Of a DNA stretch of 64,000 nucleotides, positions 50,936 to 59,848 are shown in pieces (the first letter of the stretch is position 1; every line of letters starts with the position of its first letter). The position numbers and the translations under genes were made by a program. The DNA lies in NCBI GenBank assembly GCA_036826475.1, contig DAISWG010000009.1:1-64000 (forward strand), read 5' to 3'. The notes under the pieces are model-generated. The model was not told the origin of the DNA. It was given only the letters and a program-made list of their open reading frames with translations, and ran no database searches. The stretch is from Miltoncostaea sp036826475 (lineage in GTDB: Bacteria; Actinomycetota; Thermoleophilia; Miltoncostaeales; Miltoncostaeaceae).

Positions 50936-52171
50936 TCAGGCGGTGATGCCGTCCGGCTGGGCGCGGTCGCGGCCGCGCGACTGGGCCAGCAGCCCGATCG
51001 CCGCCGCCGTGAGGCACGCGACGCCGCCCACCACCAGGCCGCCGCGGGGGCTGACGTGCTCGGAGACGGCGCCGATGACCGGCGCGCCGAGCGGTGTGCT
51101 GCCGAGGAAGGCGACCGCCCAGAGCGCCATGACCCGTCCGCGGAACCGGGGGTCGGCGGCGAGCTGGAGGGTGGTGTTGCCGGTGGCGAGGAACGCGATG
51201 CTGGTGGCGCCGACCACCACGAGCGCCGCCGCGGCCACGAGGGCCGTGGGGGCGGCGGCGGTCACCAGCACGGCGGCCCCGAACATCGCGGCAGCGGCGG
51301 TGAGGGGGCGCAGGCCGGTGGCGCCGCGGCCGGCGACGACCAGGCCGCCGATGATGGCGCCCGCCCCCATCGCCGAGGTCAGCAACCCGTACGTCCCGGG
51401 GCCGCCGTCGAAGGGGCCGCGGGCGAGCAGGGGGAGGACCACCGAGAACTCGTAGGTGAGCGTTCCGACCAGCGCGAGCATGATCAGCGGCACCAGCAGG
51501 TCGGGGGTGCGGCCGACGTAGGCGAGCCCCTCGCGCACCTGGCCGCGGGCGCGCTCCGCGCGCGGCGACGGCTGGAGCGCGGCGACGTCCATGGAGATCA
51601 GCGCCGCCAGGACGGCGGCGTAGCTGACGGCGTTGACGAGGAAGCACACGCCGGTGCCGGCCGTCGCGATCAGGATGCCCGCCACCGCGGGGCCCACCGC
51701 CCGCGCGGCGTTCACCAGGATGCTGTTGAGCGTCACCGCGTTGCGGACCCGCGACGGCCCCACCATCTCCTGCGCGAACGCCTGCCGCGCCGGGTTGTCG
51801 ACGGCGGTGGTCACGCCCAGGGCGAACGCCAGCGCGACGACCATCCAGAGGGCGACGACACCGGCCACCACCAGCACGCCGAGCGTCAGCGCGATGAGCC
51901 CCAGCGCCGTCTGGGTGGCGATGAGCAGGCGGCGCTTGTCCATGCGGTCGGCCAGCACGCCCCCGTATGGCGCGAGCAGCAGCAGGGGGGCGAACTGGGC
52001 GGCCGCCACCAGGCCCAGGGCGGTGCCGGAGCCGGTGAGCTCGAGCACCAGCCAGCCCTGGGCGACCGTCTGCATCCAGGTACCGACCAGGCTCACGGCC
52101 TGGCCGGCGAAGTAGCGGCGGTAGTTGTCGTTGCGGAGGGCGGCGAACGTGCCGTCGGCCCACGCCCTCAC
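50936..52171 (-). CDS. MFS transporter (MFS_3/EntS-like)
   Basis: A 411-aa transporter of about 12 helices. LRNDNYRRYFAGQAVSLVGTWMQ and GGVLADRMDKRRLL match the MFS_3 group (enterobactin- and macrolide-exporter-like). GTG 52171 overlaps the stop of the MarR gene, so both form an operon. The exported compound is unknown. Confidence 0.9.
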   Translation of the reverse strand: MRAWADGTFAALRNDNYRRYFAGQAVSLVGTWMQTVAQGWLVLELTGSGTALGLVAAAQFAPLLLLAPYGGVLADRMDKRRLLIATQTALGLIALTLGVLVVAGVVALWMVVALAFALGVTTAVDNPARQAFAQEMVGPSRVRNAVTLNSILVNAARAVGPAVAGILIATAGTGVCFLVNAVSYAAVLAALISMDVAALQPSPRAERARGQVREGLAYVGRTPDLLVPLIMLALVGTLTYEFSVVLPLLARGPFDGGPGTYGLLTSAMGAGAIIGGLVVAGRGATGLRPLTAAAAMFGAAVLVTAAAPTALVAAAALVVVGATSIAFLATGNTTLQLAADPRFRGRVMALWAVAFLGSTPLGAPVIGAVSEHVSPRGGLVVGGVACLTAAAIGLLAQSRGRDRAQPDGITA

Positions 52172-52605
52172 GGCCGCTCCTCGTCGATCTCGGCCAGGGC
52201 CTCGAGGGCGGGGAGGGCCGCCTCGAGCGCGGCGACCTGCCCGGGCGCGAGGTCGGCCAGGCGCGCGCGGAGCACCGCGGCGCGGCGCGCCCGCAGCCGG
52301 CCGACCAGGCGCTTGCCGGCGGTGGTCGCCCGCGCGACGGTGCTCCGCGCGTCGGCGGGGTCGGGGGCCCGCTCCACGAGGCCCGCCTCCTCCAGCCGCC
52401 CGAGGATCCGCGACAGCATCGTCGGGTTGAGCGCCTCCGCCGCCGCCAGGTCGCCGGCGCGCATCGGGCCCTGCCGCACCAGGGTGGCGAGCACGCCGGA
52501 CTGGGCGGGGCTGAGCCCCTCCTCGGCCGCCGCGGTGCGCAGCCGCCGGGCCGTGTGCATGACCGCGTTGCGCAGCCGGTCGATCTGCTCGTCGTCGAGC
52601 GCCAG
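52168..52605 (-). CDS. MarR-family regulator of the MFS gene
   Basis: A 145-aa winged-helix protein (LSPAQSGVLATLVRQGPMRA, LNPTMLSRILGRLEEAGLVE). It is read from CTG 52605, with GGGAGGG five bases before; there is no ATG/GTG/TTG nearby, and ATG 52560 would remove helix 1. A palindrome lies at 52627-52640 over the likely transcription start. It would repress itself and the coupled exporter. Confidence 0.82.
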   Translation of the reverse strand: MALDDEQIDRLRNAVMHTARRLRTAAAEEGLSPAQSGVLATLVRQGPMRAGDLAAAEALNPTMLSRILGRLEEAGLVERAPDPADARSTVARATTAGKRLVGRLRARRAAVLRARLADLAPGQVAALEAALPALEALAEIDEERP

Positions 52606-52626
52606 CTCGCCCTCCCGGAAACTTGC

Positions 52627-52640
52627 TTGCCGTATGGCAA
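52627..52640. promoter_or_regulatory. MarR operator-like palindrome TTGCC-GTAT-GGCAA
   Basis: Perfect 5-4-5 palindrome just after the -10 box TAGGAT (reverse strand, 52643-52648). Typical place for MarR autorepression. Confidence 0.6.
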
Positions 52641-52642
52641 CT

Positions 52643-52648
52643 ATCCTA
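52643..52648 (-). promoter_or_regulatory. -10 box TAGGAT of the MarR/MFS operon
   Basis: Reverse-strand TAGGAT; the transcript would begin inside the palindrome at 52627-52640. Confidence 0.5.
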
Positions 52649-52692
52649 GCGCGCGCTTGACCCCGGCGTCCCGCGTGGGGAATGGTGGCCGC

Positions 52693-53166
52693 ATGCGGCG
52701 GGCCGCGGTCCTGGCTGTCCTTCTGACCGGCCTCGCCGTGCCGGCGCTCGCCGCCACCGACCGGGTGGTGCCGGGCCGGTCGATCGGCCCGGTCTCCGTC
52801 GGCGACGAGCGCGCCGAGATCGCCGGGCGCCTGGGTGGCGACGGCGTCGTGATCCGGCGGACGCCGGACCCCGCCGCGCCCGCGAACCGGAACCTCGACC
52901 GGGTGGTCGTCGCCTACCCCGCCTTGGGCCTGACGGTGCGCCTCCCCACCGACGAGGCGAGCACGCGGGCGACCTCCGTCGCCACCCGCGCCGCCCGGTA
53001 CCGCACCGCCGCCGGGATCGGCGTCGGATCCACCCGCGCCGCGCTGCTGCGGACCCACCCCGCGACGACGTGCGCCGGGACGGTCTGCCGCCTGCGCCGC
53101 CCGGCGGGTCTCACCCGGTTCGCCCTGGCCCGGGGCCGGGTCGCCCGGATCGCCGTCAGCGGCTGA
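52693..53166 (+). CDS. secreted hypothetical protein
   Basis: A 157-aa protein: signal peptide MRRAAVLAVLLTGLAVPALA, then an SH3/PASTA-like pattern (GRSIGPVSVGDERAEIAGRL, GIGVGSTRAALLRTHP) with one Cys pair (TTCAGTVCRLRR). No family named with confidence. Divergent from the MarR gene; AATGGT six bases before the ATG is a weak -10. Confidence 0.7.
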   Translation: MRRAAVLAVLLTGLAVPALAATDRVVPGRSIGPVSVGDERAEIAGRLGGDGVVIRRTPDPAAPANRNLDRVVVAYPALGLTVRLPTDEASTRATSVATRAARYRTAAGIGVGSTRAALLRTHPATTCAGTVCRLRRPAGLTRFALARGRVARIAVSG

Positions 53167-53276
53167 CCGCCGGCGGCCGTCCGGGTCCGTCTCGCGGGGC
53201 CGGGTCGCGACCCGCGACGTCAAGCCGTGCGTGGGGACCGTCGATCCCATGGGTGGGATCCACCGACTGGAGGACG

Positions 53277-53738
53277 ATGGCCGCCACCCTGACCATTCGC
53301 GGGGTGACCGTGAAGCGCCGCAACCCGTGGGGCGTCTGGGCGCTGAACCTGGTGACCCTCGGGATCTCCGGGATCATCTATTGGAACCGGCTCAACATCG
53401 AGCTGCGCGACTACTCGGCCGCGGTCAGGCGCCCGTTCCGCAACGACCCGAACATCTCGGTCGCCGCGATGTTCATCGGCAGCATCGTGCTGATCCCGTT
53501 CCTCGTCACCATCGCGACGACGGCGCGACGGGTGGCGGACCTGCAGCTCATCGTCCGCAGCACCCGCGGCAGGGATCCGGTGTCGCCCACGGTGGCCGTG
53601 CTGCTCGGGATCCTGCTGTGCTCCCACATCATCTACCTGCAGCGGTCCCTCAACGAGATCTGGGACGCCGAGGCCGACGCCGCAGCCGCAGACGCGGCCA
53701 CCGCGCGGCCGCCGGGCCTGACGCCCGTGGGCGCCTGA
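53277..53738 (+). CDS. DUF4234 membrane protein
   Basis: A 153-aa protein. KRRNPWGVWALNLVTLGISG, then IIYWNRLNIELRDYS is the DUF4234 signature, followed by two helices. Function unknown. ATG 53277 follows TGGAGG. Confidence 0.8.
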   Translation: MAATLTIRGVTVKRRNPWGVWALNLVTLGISGIIYWNRLNIELRDYSAAVRRPFRNDPNISVAAMFIGSIVLIPFLVTIATTARRVADLQLIVRSTRGRDPVSPTVAVLLGILLCSHIIYLQRSLNEIWDAEADAAAADAATARPPGLTPVGA

Positions 53739-53745
53739 GCCGGGG

Positions 53746-54522
53746 TCAGCCGGGGGCGTGCCCCTCCTCGAGGCGGCCGCCCTCGATGATGCGGCGCAGG
53801 AACTGCTGGGTCTCGGGGCGCTCGGGGGCGGTGAAGATCCGCTCCGGGTCGCCCCGCTCCAGCACCACGCCCTGGTGGAGGAAGCACACCTCGTCGGCGA
53901 CGTCGCGGGCGAAGCCCATCTCGTGGGTGGCGATCAGCATGGTCATCCCGTCCTCCTTCAGCCGCCGCACCAGCCCCAGCACCTCGCCCACCAGCTCGGG
54001 GTCGAGGGCGCTCGTGACCTCGTCCAGGAGCAGTGCGCGGGGGCGGGTGGCCAGCGCCCGCGCGATCGCGACGCGCTGCTGCTGGCCGCCGGAGAGGTTG
54101 TCCGGGTAGTCGCCCTCCCGGCCCTCCAGGCCGACGCCGGCGAGCAGCTCGCGGGCGTGGTCCTCGGCGTCGCCACGCGACGCGCGGTGCGCCCGCGTCG
54201 GGGCCAGGCAGACGTTCTGGAGCACGCTGAGGTGCGGGAACAGGTTGAACGCCTGGAACACCAGCCCCAGGCGCCGGCGCACCCGCACCGGCGGCACGGA
54301 GGGATCGGTGATGACCTCGCCGTCCAGCAGGATGTCGCCGTCGTCGATGTCCTCCAACAGGTCGATGCAGCGCAGCAGGGTCGACTTGCCCGAGCCGGAG
54401 GCGCCGATCAGGGCGATCGCCCGGTGCTCGTGCACGGCCATGTCGATGCCCCGGAGCACCTCGCGGTCGCCGTAGCGCTTGGTGACCCCGCGGATCTCCA
54501 GGACCGGTGCCTGCGCGCTCAT
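53746..54522 (-). CDS. polar amino-acid ABC transporter ATPase
   Basis: A 258-aa ATPase of the GlnQ/HisP group: Walker A LIGASGSGKSTLLRC, signature NLSGGQQQRVAIARALA, Walker B ALLLDEVTSALDPELV, IATHEMGFARDVAD. It powers import with the permease and binding protein encoded before it. ATG overlaps the permease stop (ATGA). Confidence 0.95.
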   Translation of the reverse strand: MSAQAPVLEIRGVTKRYGDREVLRGIDMAVHEHRAIALIGASGSGKSTLLRCIDLLEDIDDGDILLDGEVITDPSVPPVRVRRRLGLVFQAFNLFPHLSVLQNVCLAPTRAHRASRGDAEDHARELLAGVGLEGREGDYPDNLSGGQQQRVAIARALATRPRALLLDEVTSALDPELVGEVLGLVRRLKEDGMTMLIATHEMGFARDVADEVCFLHQGVVLERGDPERIFTAPERPETQQFLRRIIEGGRLEEGHAPG

Positions 54523-55448
54523 ACCGTCATCACCTGGCCGGTGCGGCGCCGCGCCCGCGCCTGCTGGCGGTCGAGGATCCGCGCGAGCGGCACCGTCACC
54601 GCGATGTAGAGCAGGGCCGCCGCCACCAGCGGCGTGTAGTTGAAGTCGCGCGACGCGTCGATCTGGGCCTGACGGAACGCCTCCACCACCCCGAGGACCG
54701 AAACCAGGGCCACGTCCTTCTGGAGGGAGATGAAGTCGTTGAGCAGCGGCGGCAGCACCCGCCGCACCGCCTGCGGCACCAGCACGTGGCGCATCGCCTG
54801 CATCCCCGTGAGCCCCACCGCGAGGGCGGCGGCGCGCTGGCTGGGGTGCACCGAGTCGAGGCCGGCCCGGTACACCTCGGCGACGTACGCGGTGTAGCAG
54901 AGGGTCAGCGCGATGGCGCCCAGGTAGACGGGGTCCTCGGTGAGCCAGTCCGGGGCGATCCCGAGCGCCGGGACGCCGAAGCCGATGAGGTAGATCACCA
55001 GGATCACCGGGACGCCGCGCATCACGTCGGTGAACACGACGGCGAGCATCCGCAGGGGGAACAGGGCCGGGGAGGCGGTGATGCGGACGATCGCGACGCC
55101 GAGGCCGAGCACCAGCACGATCGCCTCGACGACCACGAACAGCTTCACGTCGAGCCAGAAGGCCCGCAGGATCCCGGGGAAGCTGGCCGTGAACTGGTCC
55201 CACGAGAAGAAGGTCTGTCGGACCTCCTCCCATCCGGGGCTGTTGACGATGAGCGCCGCCAGGCCGCCGAGCACGACGACGGTGGAGACGGCGGCCACCA
55301 CCGTCCCCCGCCGGGCGTGCCGGCGCCGGGCCGCCTCGCGGGCGACCCGGCGCTCGGCCGGTGTCTGTACGGACTCGGCCGTGACCGGCCTACTGCAGCT
55401 CGGGCGCCTCGGCCCCGATCCACTGGTCGGTGATCCGCTGGAGCTCAC
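54519..55448 (-). CDS. polar amino-acid ABC transporter permease
   Basis: Up to 309 aa, HisM/GlnP type with the EAA loop (AAALAVGLTGMQAMRHVLVPQ). GTG 55448 overlaps the end of the binding-protein gene by 59 bases; no other in-frame start exists before the basic stretch and first helix, so the exact start is unsure. Five or more helices. Confidence 0.9.
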   Translation of the reverse strand: MSSSGSPTSGSGPRRPSCSRPVTAESVQTPAERRVAREAARRRHARRGTVVAAVSTVVVLGGLAALIVNSPGWEEVRQTFFSWDQFTASFPGILRAFWLDVKLFVVVEAIVLVLGLGVAIVRITASPALFPLRMLAVVFTDVMRGVPVILVIYLIGFGVPALGIAPDWLTEDPVYLGAIALTLCYTAYVAEVYRAGLDSVHPSQRAAALAVGLTGMQAMRHVLVPQAVRRVLPPLLNDFISLQKDVALVSVLGVVEAFRQAQIDASRDFNYTPLVAAALLYIAVTVPLARILDRQQARARRRTGQVMTV

Positions 55449-56256
55449 CCGACTCGCGCAGGGTGTCGACCGCCTGGGAGACGCACGCCGTCAGCGGCGA
55501 GCCCTTCTCGAGCACGGCGCCCCAGTCATTGGCGCCGGGGGCGGCGAACTGGCCGACGATCCTGGAGCCCTCCACCTCGGCGTCGCGGAGGTAGATGACG
55601 GTCGGGAGGTCGGTCACGATCGCGTCGACCTGCCCGTTCTTCAGGGCCCGCACGACGTCGGTGGACGTGTCGTACACGCGCGGCTGCTTGGTCGGCGCGA
55701 TGACCTCGTTGACGGCGTCGAGGCTGGTGGTGCCCACCTGCACGCCGATCTGGGCGTCCTTCAGCTCGGCGAGCGACGTGGCGGACGCGAAGTCGGAGTC
55801 GCCGGCCACGAGCACGCCCTGCGGCGTCGTGTAGTACGGCGACGAGAAGTCGGCGCCCTTCTGCCGCTGGGGGTTGATCGACACCTGGTTGACGTCGAAG
55901 TCGTACTTCTTGGGGCCCGGCGCGAACGTCGAGTTGAAGGGCACGCGGATCCACGTCACCTCGTCGGCGGTGAAGCCGAGCTGGTCGGCGATCGCGTAGG
56001 CCACGGCGCTCTCGAAGCCCTTCCCGTTGGTCGGGTCGTCGTCGATGACGTAGGGCGGGAAGGCGGGCGAGTCGGTCGCGACGGTCAGCGTGCCGGCCGT
56101 CGTCGTCTGGAGGGCGTCCTTCGTGCAGACGGCCGCGGTGGTGTCGGCGGTCGAGCCGGCGGCGGCGTCGTCGTCGTCGCCGCCGCAGGCCGCCAGGAGG
56201 AGGCCGCCGGCGAGCGCGAGCACGGCGAGGAGGGAAAGGATGCGGAGTCGTCGCAT
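55390..56256 (-). CDS. amino-acid ABC transporter substrate-binding lipoprotein
   Basis: A 288-aa family-3 binding protein. Lipobox LLLAAC, then LTVATDSPAFPPYVID, GFESAVAYAIADQLGF and VTDLPTVIYL. ATG 56256 follows AGAAGGA. First gene of the three-gene importer; substrate probably a polar amino acid. Confidence 0.93.
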   Translation of the reverse strand: MRRLRILSLLAVLALAGGLLLAACGGDDDDAAAGSTADTTAAVCTKDALQTTTAGTLTVATDSPAFPPYVIDDDPTNGKGFESAVAYAIADQLGFTADEVTWIRVPFNSTFAPGPKKYDFDVNQVSINPQRQKGADFSSPYYTTPQGVLVAGDSDFASATSLAELKDAQIGVQVGTTSLDAVNEVIAPTKQPRVYDTSTDVVRALKNGQVDAIVTDLPTVIYLRDAEVEGSRIVGQFAAPGANDWGAVLEKGSPLTACVSQAVDTLRESGELQRITDQWIGAEAPELQ

Positions 56257-56303
56257 GCACGGTCCTTCTGGGCGTGGGATCCGGAGGGCCGCGAGCGTAC
56301 CCG

Positions 56304-58106
56304 TCACGCCGCGCCGCTGTCACCGTCCGGCGTCGGGAGTGAGAGGGTCCACACGGAGGCGGGAACGCTGCGGCCACGGACGTCCAGCGCACCGACGGGC
56401 GCCAGGTCGGGGGCCTGGCGGGTGAGCGCCGCGCGGGTGCTGTCGGCGATCAGCACGGGGTGCGGCGTCTCCTTGGTCATCGACTGGAGGCGCGCCGCGG
56501 TGTTGGTGGTGTCCCCCACCGTGGCGTACTCCAGGCGCCGGTCGGAGCCCACGTTCCCGGACATCACGAAGCCGCTGCAGATCCCGACGCCCATCGCGAA
56601 GCGATCGCCGAGGCCCCGGTCCCGCACCCACGCGTTCACCGCCGGCAGGCGGACCCCCAGGATCTCGCGGGCGGCGGCGAGGGCCCGGTCGGCGTGGTCC
56701 GGCTGCTCGAGGGGGGCGCCGAAGACGGCCATGATCCCGTCGCCTTGGAAGCTCACGAGCGTGCCCCCGTTGTCGAGCACGGCGTCGCTCATCTCCGTCA
56801 GATAGCGGTTGAGCAGCTCGATCACGAGCTCGGGCGGCAGCCCCTCCGCCCGCGCCGTGAACCCGCGCAGGTCGCAGAACAGGACGGTGGCGTACAGGCG
56901 CCGCCCGCCCAGGCGGGCGCCGTCGCCCGCGGCGGCGATCACGTCGCCCACCACCGCCTCGGGCACGAAACGGGCGAACTCGGTGCGCAGCCGGCTCCGC
57001 TCCCGCTCGACCGTCGCGTAGTTGACGGCCAGCACCCCCAGCGCGGCGACCACCAGCGTCAGCGCCGGGACCACCACCGGGATGACCGTCCCCGCCAGGA
57101 ACAGCCCGTAGGCGCCGAGCAGCAGCGCGGCGAGCAGGAGCACCGACGGCAGCACGCTCTGCACCGCGGAGCGCCGCAGGCCGGCGACCGCCGCGAGCGC
57201 CGCCAGCCCCACGATGAGCACGGCGTCGAGCCAGCCCGGCGAGTCGCGGAGCGGCACGCCGTCCATCACGGTCTGGATGGCGTTGGCGTTGATCTCGGCC
57301 CCCGACATGGGGACGTCGCCGAACGATGTGGGGTGCAGGTCCTGCAGCCGCGACGCCGTCGCGCCGATCACGACGACCCGCCCCCGGACGGCCGCGGGGG
57401 GCACCCTGCCGTCGAGCACGTCCAGGAAGGAGAGGGTCGTGACCGTGCCGGGCGGCCCGGCGTAGTCGATCCACGCGCCGCCGTCGCGGAAGCCGGCGGT
57501 GTCGGTGGGCTCCCCGGTGGCGCGCTCGGCGGCCACGACGGCGAAGCTGCGCAGTCCGTCGGTGGCGTACGGCAGCCGCCGGTAGGTCTCCGTCGGGCCC
57601 ACGTCGAAGGCGGCGTGGCCCACCGACGCCTTCGCCCGCTCGAGGCGCGCGTCGGTGAACAGGATGTCCGGGCTGCCGTCCTCGAACACGCCGGTGGTGC
57701 CGAGCACCACCCGCCTGGCGGCCGTGACGGCCTGCTGCAGCGCGAAGTCCTGGTCCTCCGCCGCGACGGCGGCGGCCTCGCTGCCGTCGAAGGGCGTCGT
57801 GGGCTCCGAGAACTGGACGTCGTAGGCGATCACCCGGGCGCCGTCGCGGGCGAGCCGGCGGATCACCCGCGCGTGGTACGAGCGCGGGAACGGGAGCTGC
57901 CCGAGCTCGTCCGTGCTCGCGTCGTCGATGGCGACGACGACCACGTCCGGCGGGGCGCCCTGCTCCCCGCGCAGCGAGAAGCGCCAGTCGACGGTGGCGT
58001 CCTCGGCCCGGTCGAGGGGCCCCGACCAGTGGAGGGCCAGCCCCAGGGCGGCGGCGAGCACCCCGGCGAGGGCGATCAGGACGACCCGGTGACGGCGGCC
58101 CCGCAT
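56304..58106 (-). CDS. CHASE2-domain class III adenylate/guanylate cyclase
   Basis: A 600-aa membrane cyclase. One helix, an extracytoplasmic CHASE2 sensor (DWRFSLRGEQGAPPDVVVVA), three helices near residues 295-360, and the catalytic domain at about 400-580: metal Asp in VLFCDLRGFTA, FQGDGIMAVFG with the second Asp, and VGDTTNTAARLQ. It makes cAMP or cGMP in response to an outside signal. ATG 58106 lies nine bases after TAGGCT. A Crp-type regulator is 2.4 kb away. Confidence 0.93.
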   Translation of the reverse strand: MRGRRHRVVLIALAGVLAAALGLALHWSGPLDRAEDATVDWRFSLRGEQGAPPDVVVVAIDDASTDELGQLPFPRSYHARVIRRLARDGARVIAYDVQFSEPTTPFDGSEAAAVAAEDQDFALQQAVTAARRVVLGTTGVFEDGSPDILFTDARLERAKASVGHAAFDVGPTETYRRLPYATDGLRSFAVVAAERATGEPTDTAGFRDGGAWIDYAGPPGTVTTLSFLDVLDGRVPPAAVRGRVVVIGATASRLQDLHPTSFGDVPMSGAEINANAIQTVMDGVPLRDSPGWLDAVLIVGLAALAAVAGLRRSAVQSVLPSVLLLAALLLGAYGLFLAGTVIPVVVPALTLVVAALGVLAVNYATVERERSRLRTEFARFVPEAVVGDVIAAAGDGARLGGRRLYATVLFCDLRGFTARAEGLPPELVIELLNRYLTEMSDAVLDNGGTLVSFQGDGIMAVFGAPLEQPDHADRALAAAREILGVRLPAVNAWVRDRGLGDRFAMGVGICSGFVMSGNVGSDRRLEYATVGDTTNTAARLQSMTKETPHPVLIADSTRAALTRQAPDLAPVGALDVRGRSVPASVWTLSLPTPDGDSGAA

Positions 58107-58115
58107 GCGGAGGGC

Positions 58116-58121
58116 AGCCTA
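58116..58121 (-). promoter_or_regulatory. -10 box TAGGCT of the cyclase gene
   Basis: Reverse strand; nine bases to the ATG. Confidence 0.45.
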
Positions 58122-58217
58122 GTGCCCCGCCCCGCGGGTCCGCGCCGGCCCGGCGGCCGTCGCGCCGCGCACGCGCGCGGTGTCACCCCCGTCACGGACG
58201 GCGGCGGACGCCGGCAC

Positions 58218-58223
58218 TAGGGT
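58218..58223 (+). promoter_or_regulatory. -10 box TAGGGT of the NHL-FecR gene
   Basis: Six bases before ATG 58230; leaderless pattern. Confidence 0.55.
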
Positions 58224-58229
58224 TGCGCC

Positions 58230-59846
58230 ATGTCGCAGCGCATCCGCCTCCCGCTCGCCGCCGCCCTGGTCGTCGCGGCGGCGGCCGCGCCCGTCGCGGG
58301 GGCGCCGGAGGTGCCGTGGACGCCCATCGCCGGGACGGTCCCCGGTCTGGCCGGCGACGGCGGGCCGGCGACGCAGGCGCGCCTGGCCGACCCGGGCGGG
58401 CAGACGGTGATGGCCGACGGATCGGTGCTGATCGCCGACACCGGCAACAGCCGCATCCGCCGGATCGCGCCGGACGGGACCATCACGACGGTCGCCGGCC
58501 GCGGCGACGGCCTCTCGGGCGACGGCGGCCCGGCGGCGGACGCGCTGCTCTCCCTCCCGACCGACGTGGCCGCCACCCCCGACGGCGGCTACCTGATCGC
58601 CGACGCCGGGAACGACCGCATCCGCAAGGTCTCGGCGACGGGGATCATCACGACGATCGCCGGCTCCGGCCAGGGCTTCCTGGGCGACGGCGGGCCCGCC
58701 GTCGCCGCGAAGCTGGACACGCCGCGCGAGCTCGCCCTGGAGACGGACGGCGGGATCCTGGTGGCCGACGCGGGCAACGACCGCGTGCGGCGGATCGCCC
58801 CGGACGGCGTCATCACCACCGTCGCCGGCGGCGGCACCGGCGGCGACGGCGGCGCGGCGACGGCGGCGCGGCTGGACGAGCCGAGCGGCGTGGCCGCGAC
58901 ACCCGGCGGGGGGTTCCTGATCGCCGACACCGGCGACGCCCGCATCCGGCGGGTCGCCCCCGACGGGGTCATCACCACCCTGGCCGGGACCACGCCGGGC
59001 TTCGCCGGCGACGCGGGCCGGGCCGGCGCGGCCGAGCTGGCGCGGCCGTCCGACGTGGCGGCGCTGCCGAATGGCGGGGCCCTGATCGCCGACACCGGCA
59101 ACGGCCGCCTCCGGCGGGTCACCCCGCTCGGCGCCATCTTCACCGTCACCTCCGGCATCGGGTCGCCCACCGCGATCACCGCCCTGCCCGGCGGCGGCGC
59201 CCTGCTCAGCGAGGCCGCGACCGGCCGCATCGGCCGCATCCCCGGCCTGGGGCGGCCGCCCGACCCCACCGAGGCGCAGTCGATCGGCGTCGACCGCACG
59301 ACGGGCGCGGTGACCGTCACCCGCGGCCCCGGCGGGGACGCCGTGCCGCTGGAGGAGCCGGACCTCGCGGTCAACCGGTCGAGCGTCGATGCCACCCGGG
59401 GCCGGGTCGCGCTGACCGTCCAGCGCCGCCGGGGCGCGGGCCTGGCGACCGCCGACGTCGGCGGCGGCACGTTCACCGTCCGCCAGTCGGCGGCCGGCGA
59501 CGCCATCGCCGACCTGACGCTCACCGGCGCCATCACCGGCTGCGCGGCGCCGCGGGCGGCGTCGGGCCGGGCCCGGGAGGACGCGAAGCGCAGGCGGGGC
59601 AACCGCCGCATCGACATCCGGGTGAAGGGGAAGTACCGCACCCGCGGCGACAACGCCTCGGCCATCGCGAGCGGCACCCGCTGGATCATGATCGACTCGT
59701 GCGACCGGACCGTCGTCAGGGTGACGGAGGGCGTGGTGAAGGTGCGCGACCACCGGCTCGACCGGGTCGTCCGGGTGCGGGCCGGGCGGACCTACGTCGC
59801 CCTCTCGCCGGCCGCGGCCCGCGCCGCCGCCGCGCGCAGCCGCTGA
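58230..59846 (+). CDS. secreted NHL propeller with C-terminal FecR-like domain
   Basis: A 538-aa protein. Signal peptide LAAALVVAAAAAPVAGAPEV, about six NHL units (GDGGPATQARLADPGGQTVM and similar) to residue 340, then a domain at about 350-530 with VDRTTGAVTVTRGPGGDAV, NRSSVDATRGRVALTV, and VVRVTEGVVKVRDHR, the double-repeat pattern of FecR-type proteins. Such domains act as surface or sigma-signalling modules. The methyltransferase gene follows two bases later. Confidence 0.82.
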   Translation: MSQRIRLPLAAALVVAAAAAPVAGAPEVPWTPIAGTVPGLAGDGGPATQARLADPGGQTVMADGSVLIADTGNSRIRRIAPDGTITTVAGRGDGLSGDGGPAADALLSLPTDVAATPDGGYLIADAGNDRIRKVSATGIITTIAGSGQGFLGDGGPAVAAKLDTPRELALETDGGILVADAGNDRVRRIAPDGVITTVAGGGTGGDGGAATAARLDEPSGVAATPGGGFLIADTGDARIRRVAPDGVITTLAGTTPGFAGDAGRAGAAELARPSDVAALPNGGALIADTGNGRLRRVTPLGAIFTVTSGIGSPTAITALPGGGALLSEAATGRIGRIPGLGRPPDPTEAQSIGVDRTTGAVTVTRGPGGDAVPLEEPDLAVNRSSVDATRGRVALTVQRRRGAGLATADVGGGTFTVRQSAAGDAIADLTLTGAITGCAAPRAASGRAREDAKRRRGNRRIDIRVKGKYRTRGDNASAIASGTRWIMIDSCDRTVVRVTEGVVKVRDHRLDRVVRVRAGRTYVALSPAAARAAAARSR

Positions 59847-59848
59847 GC

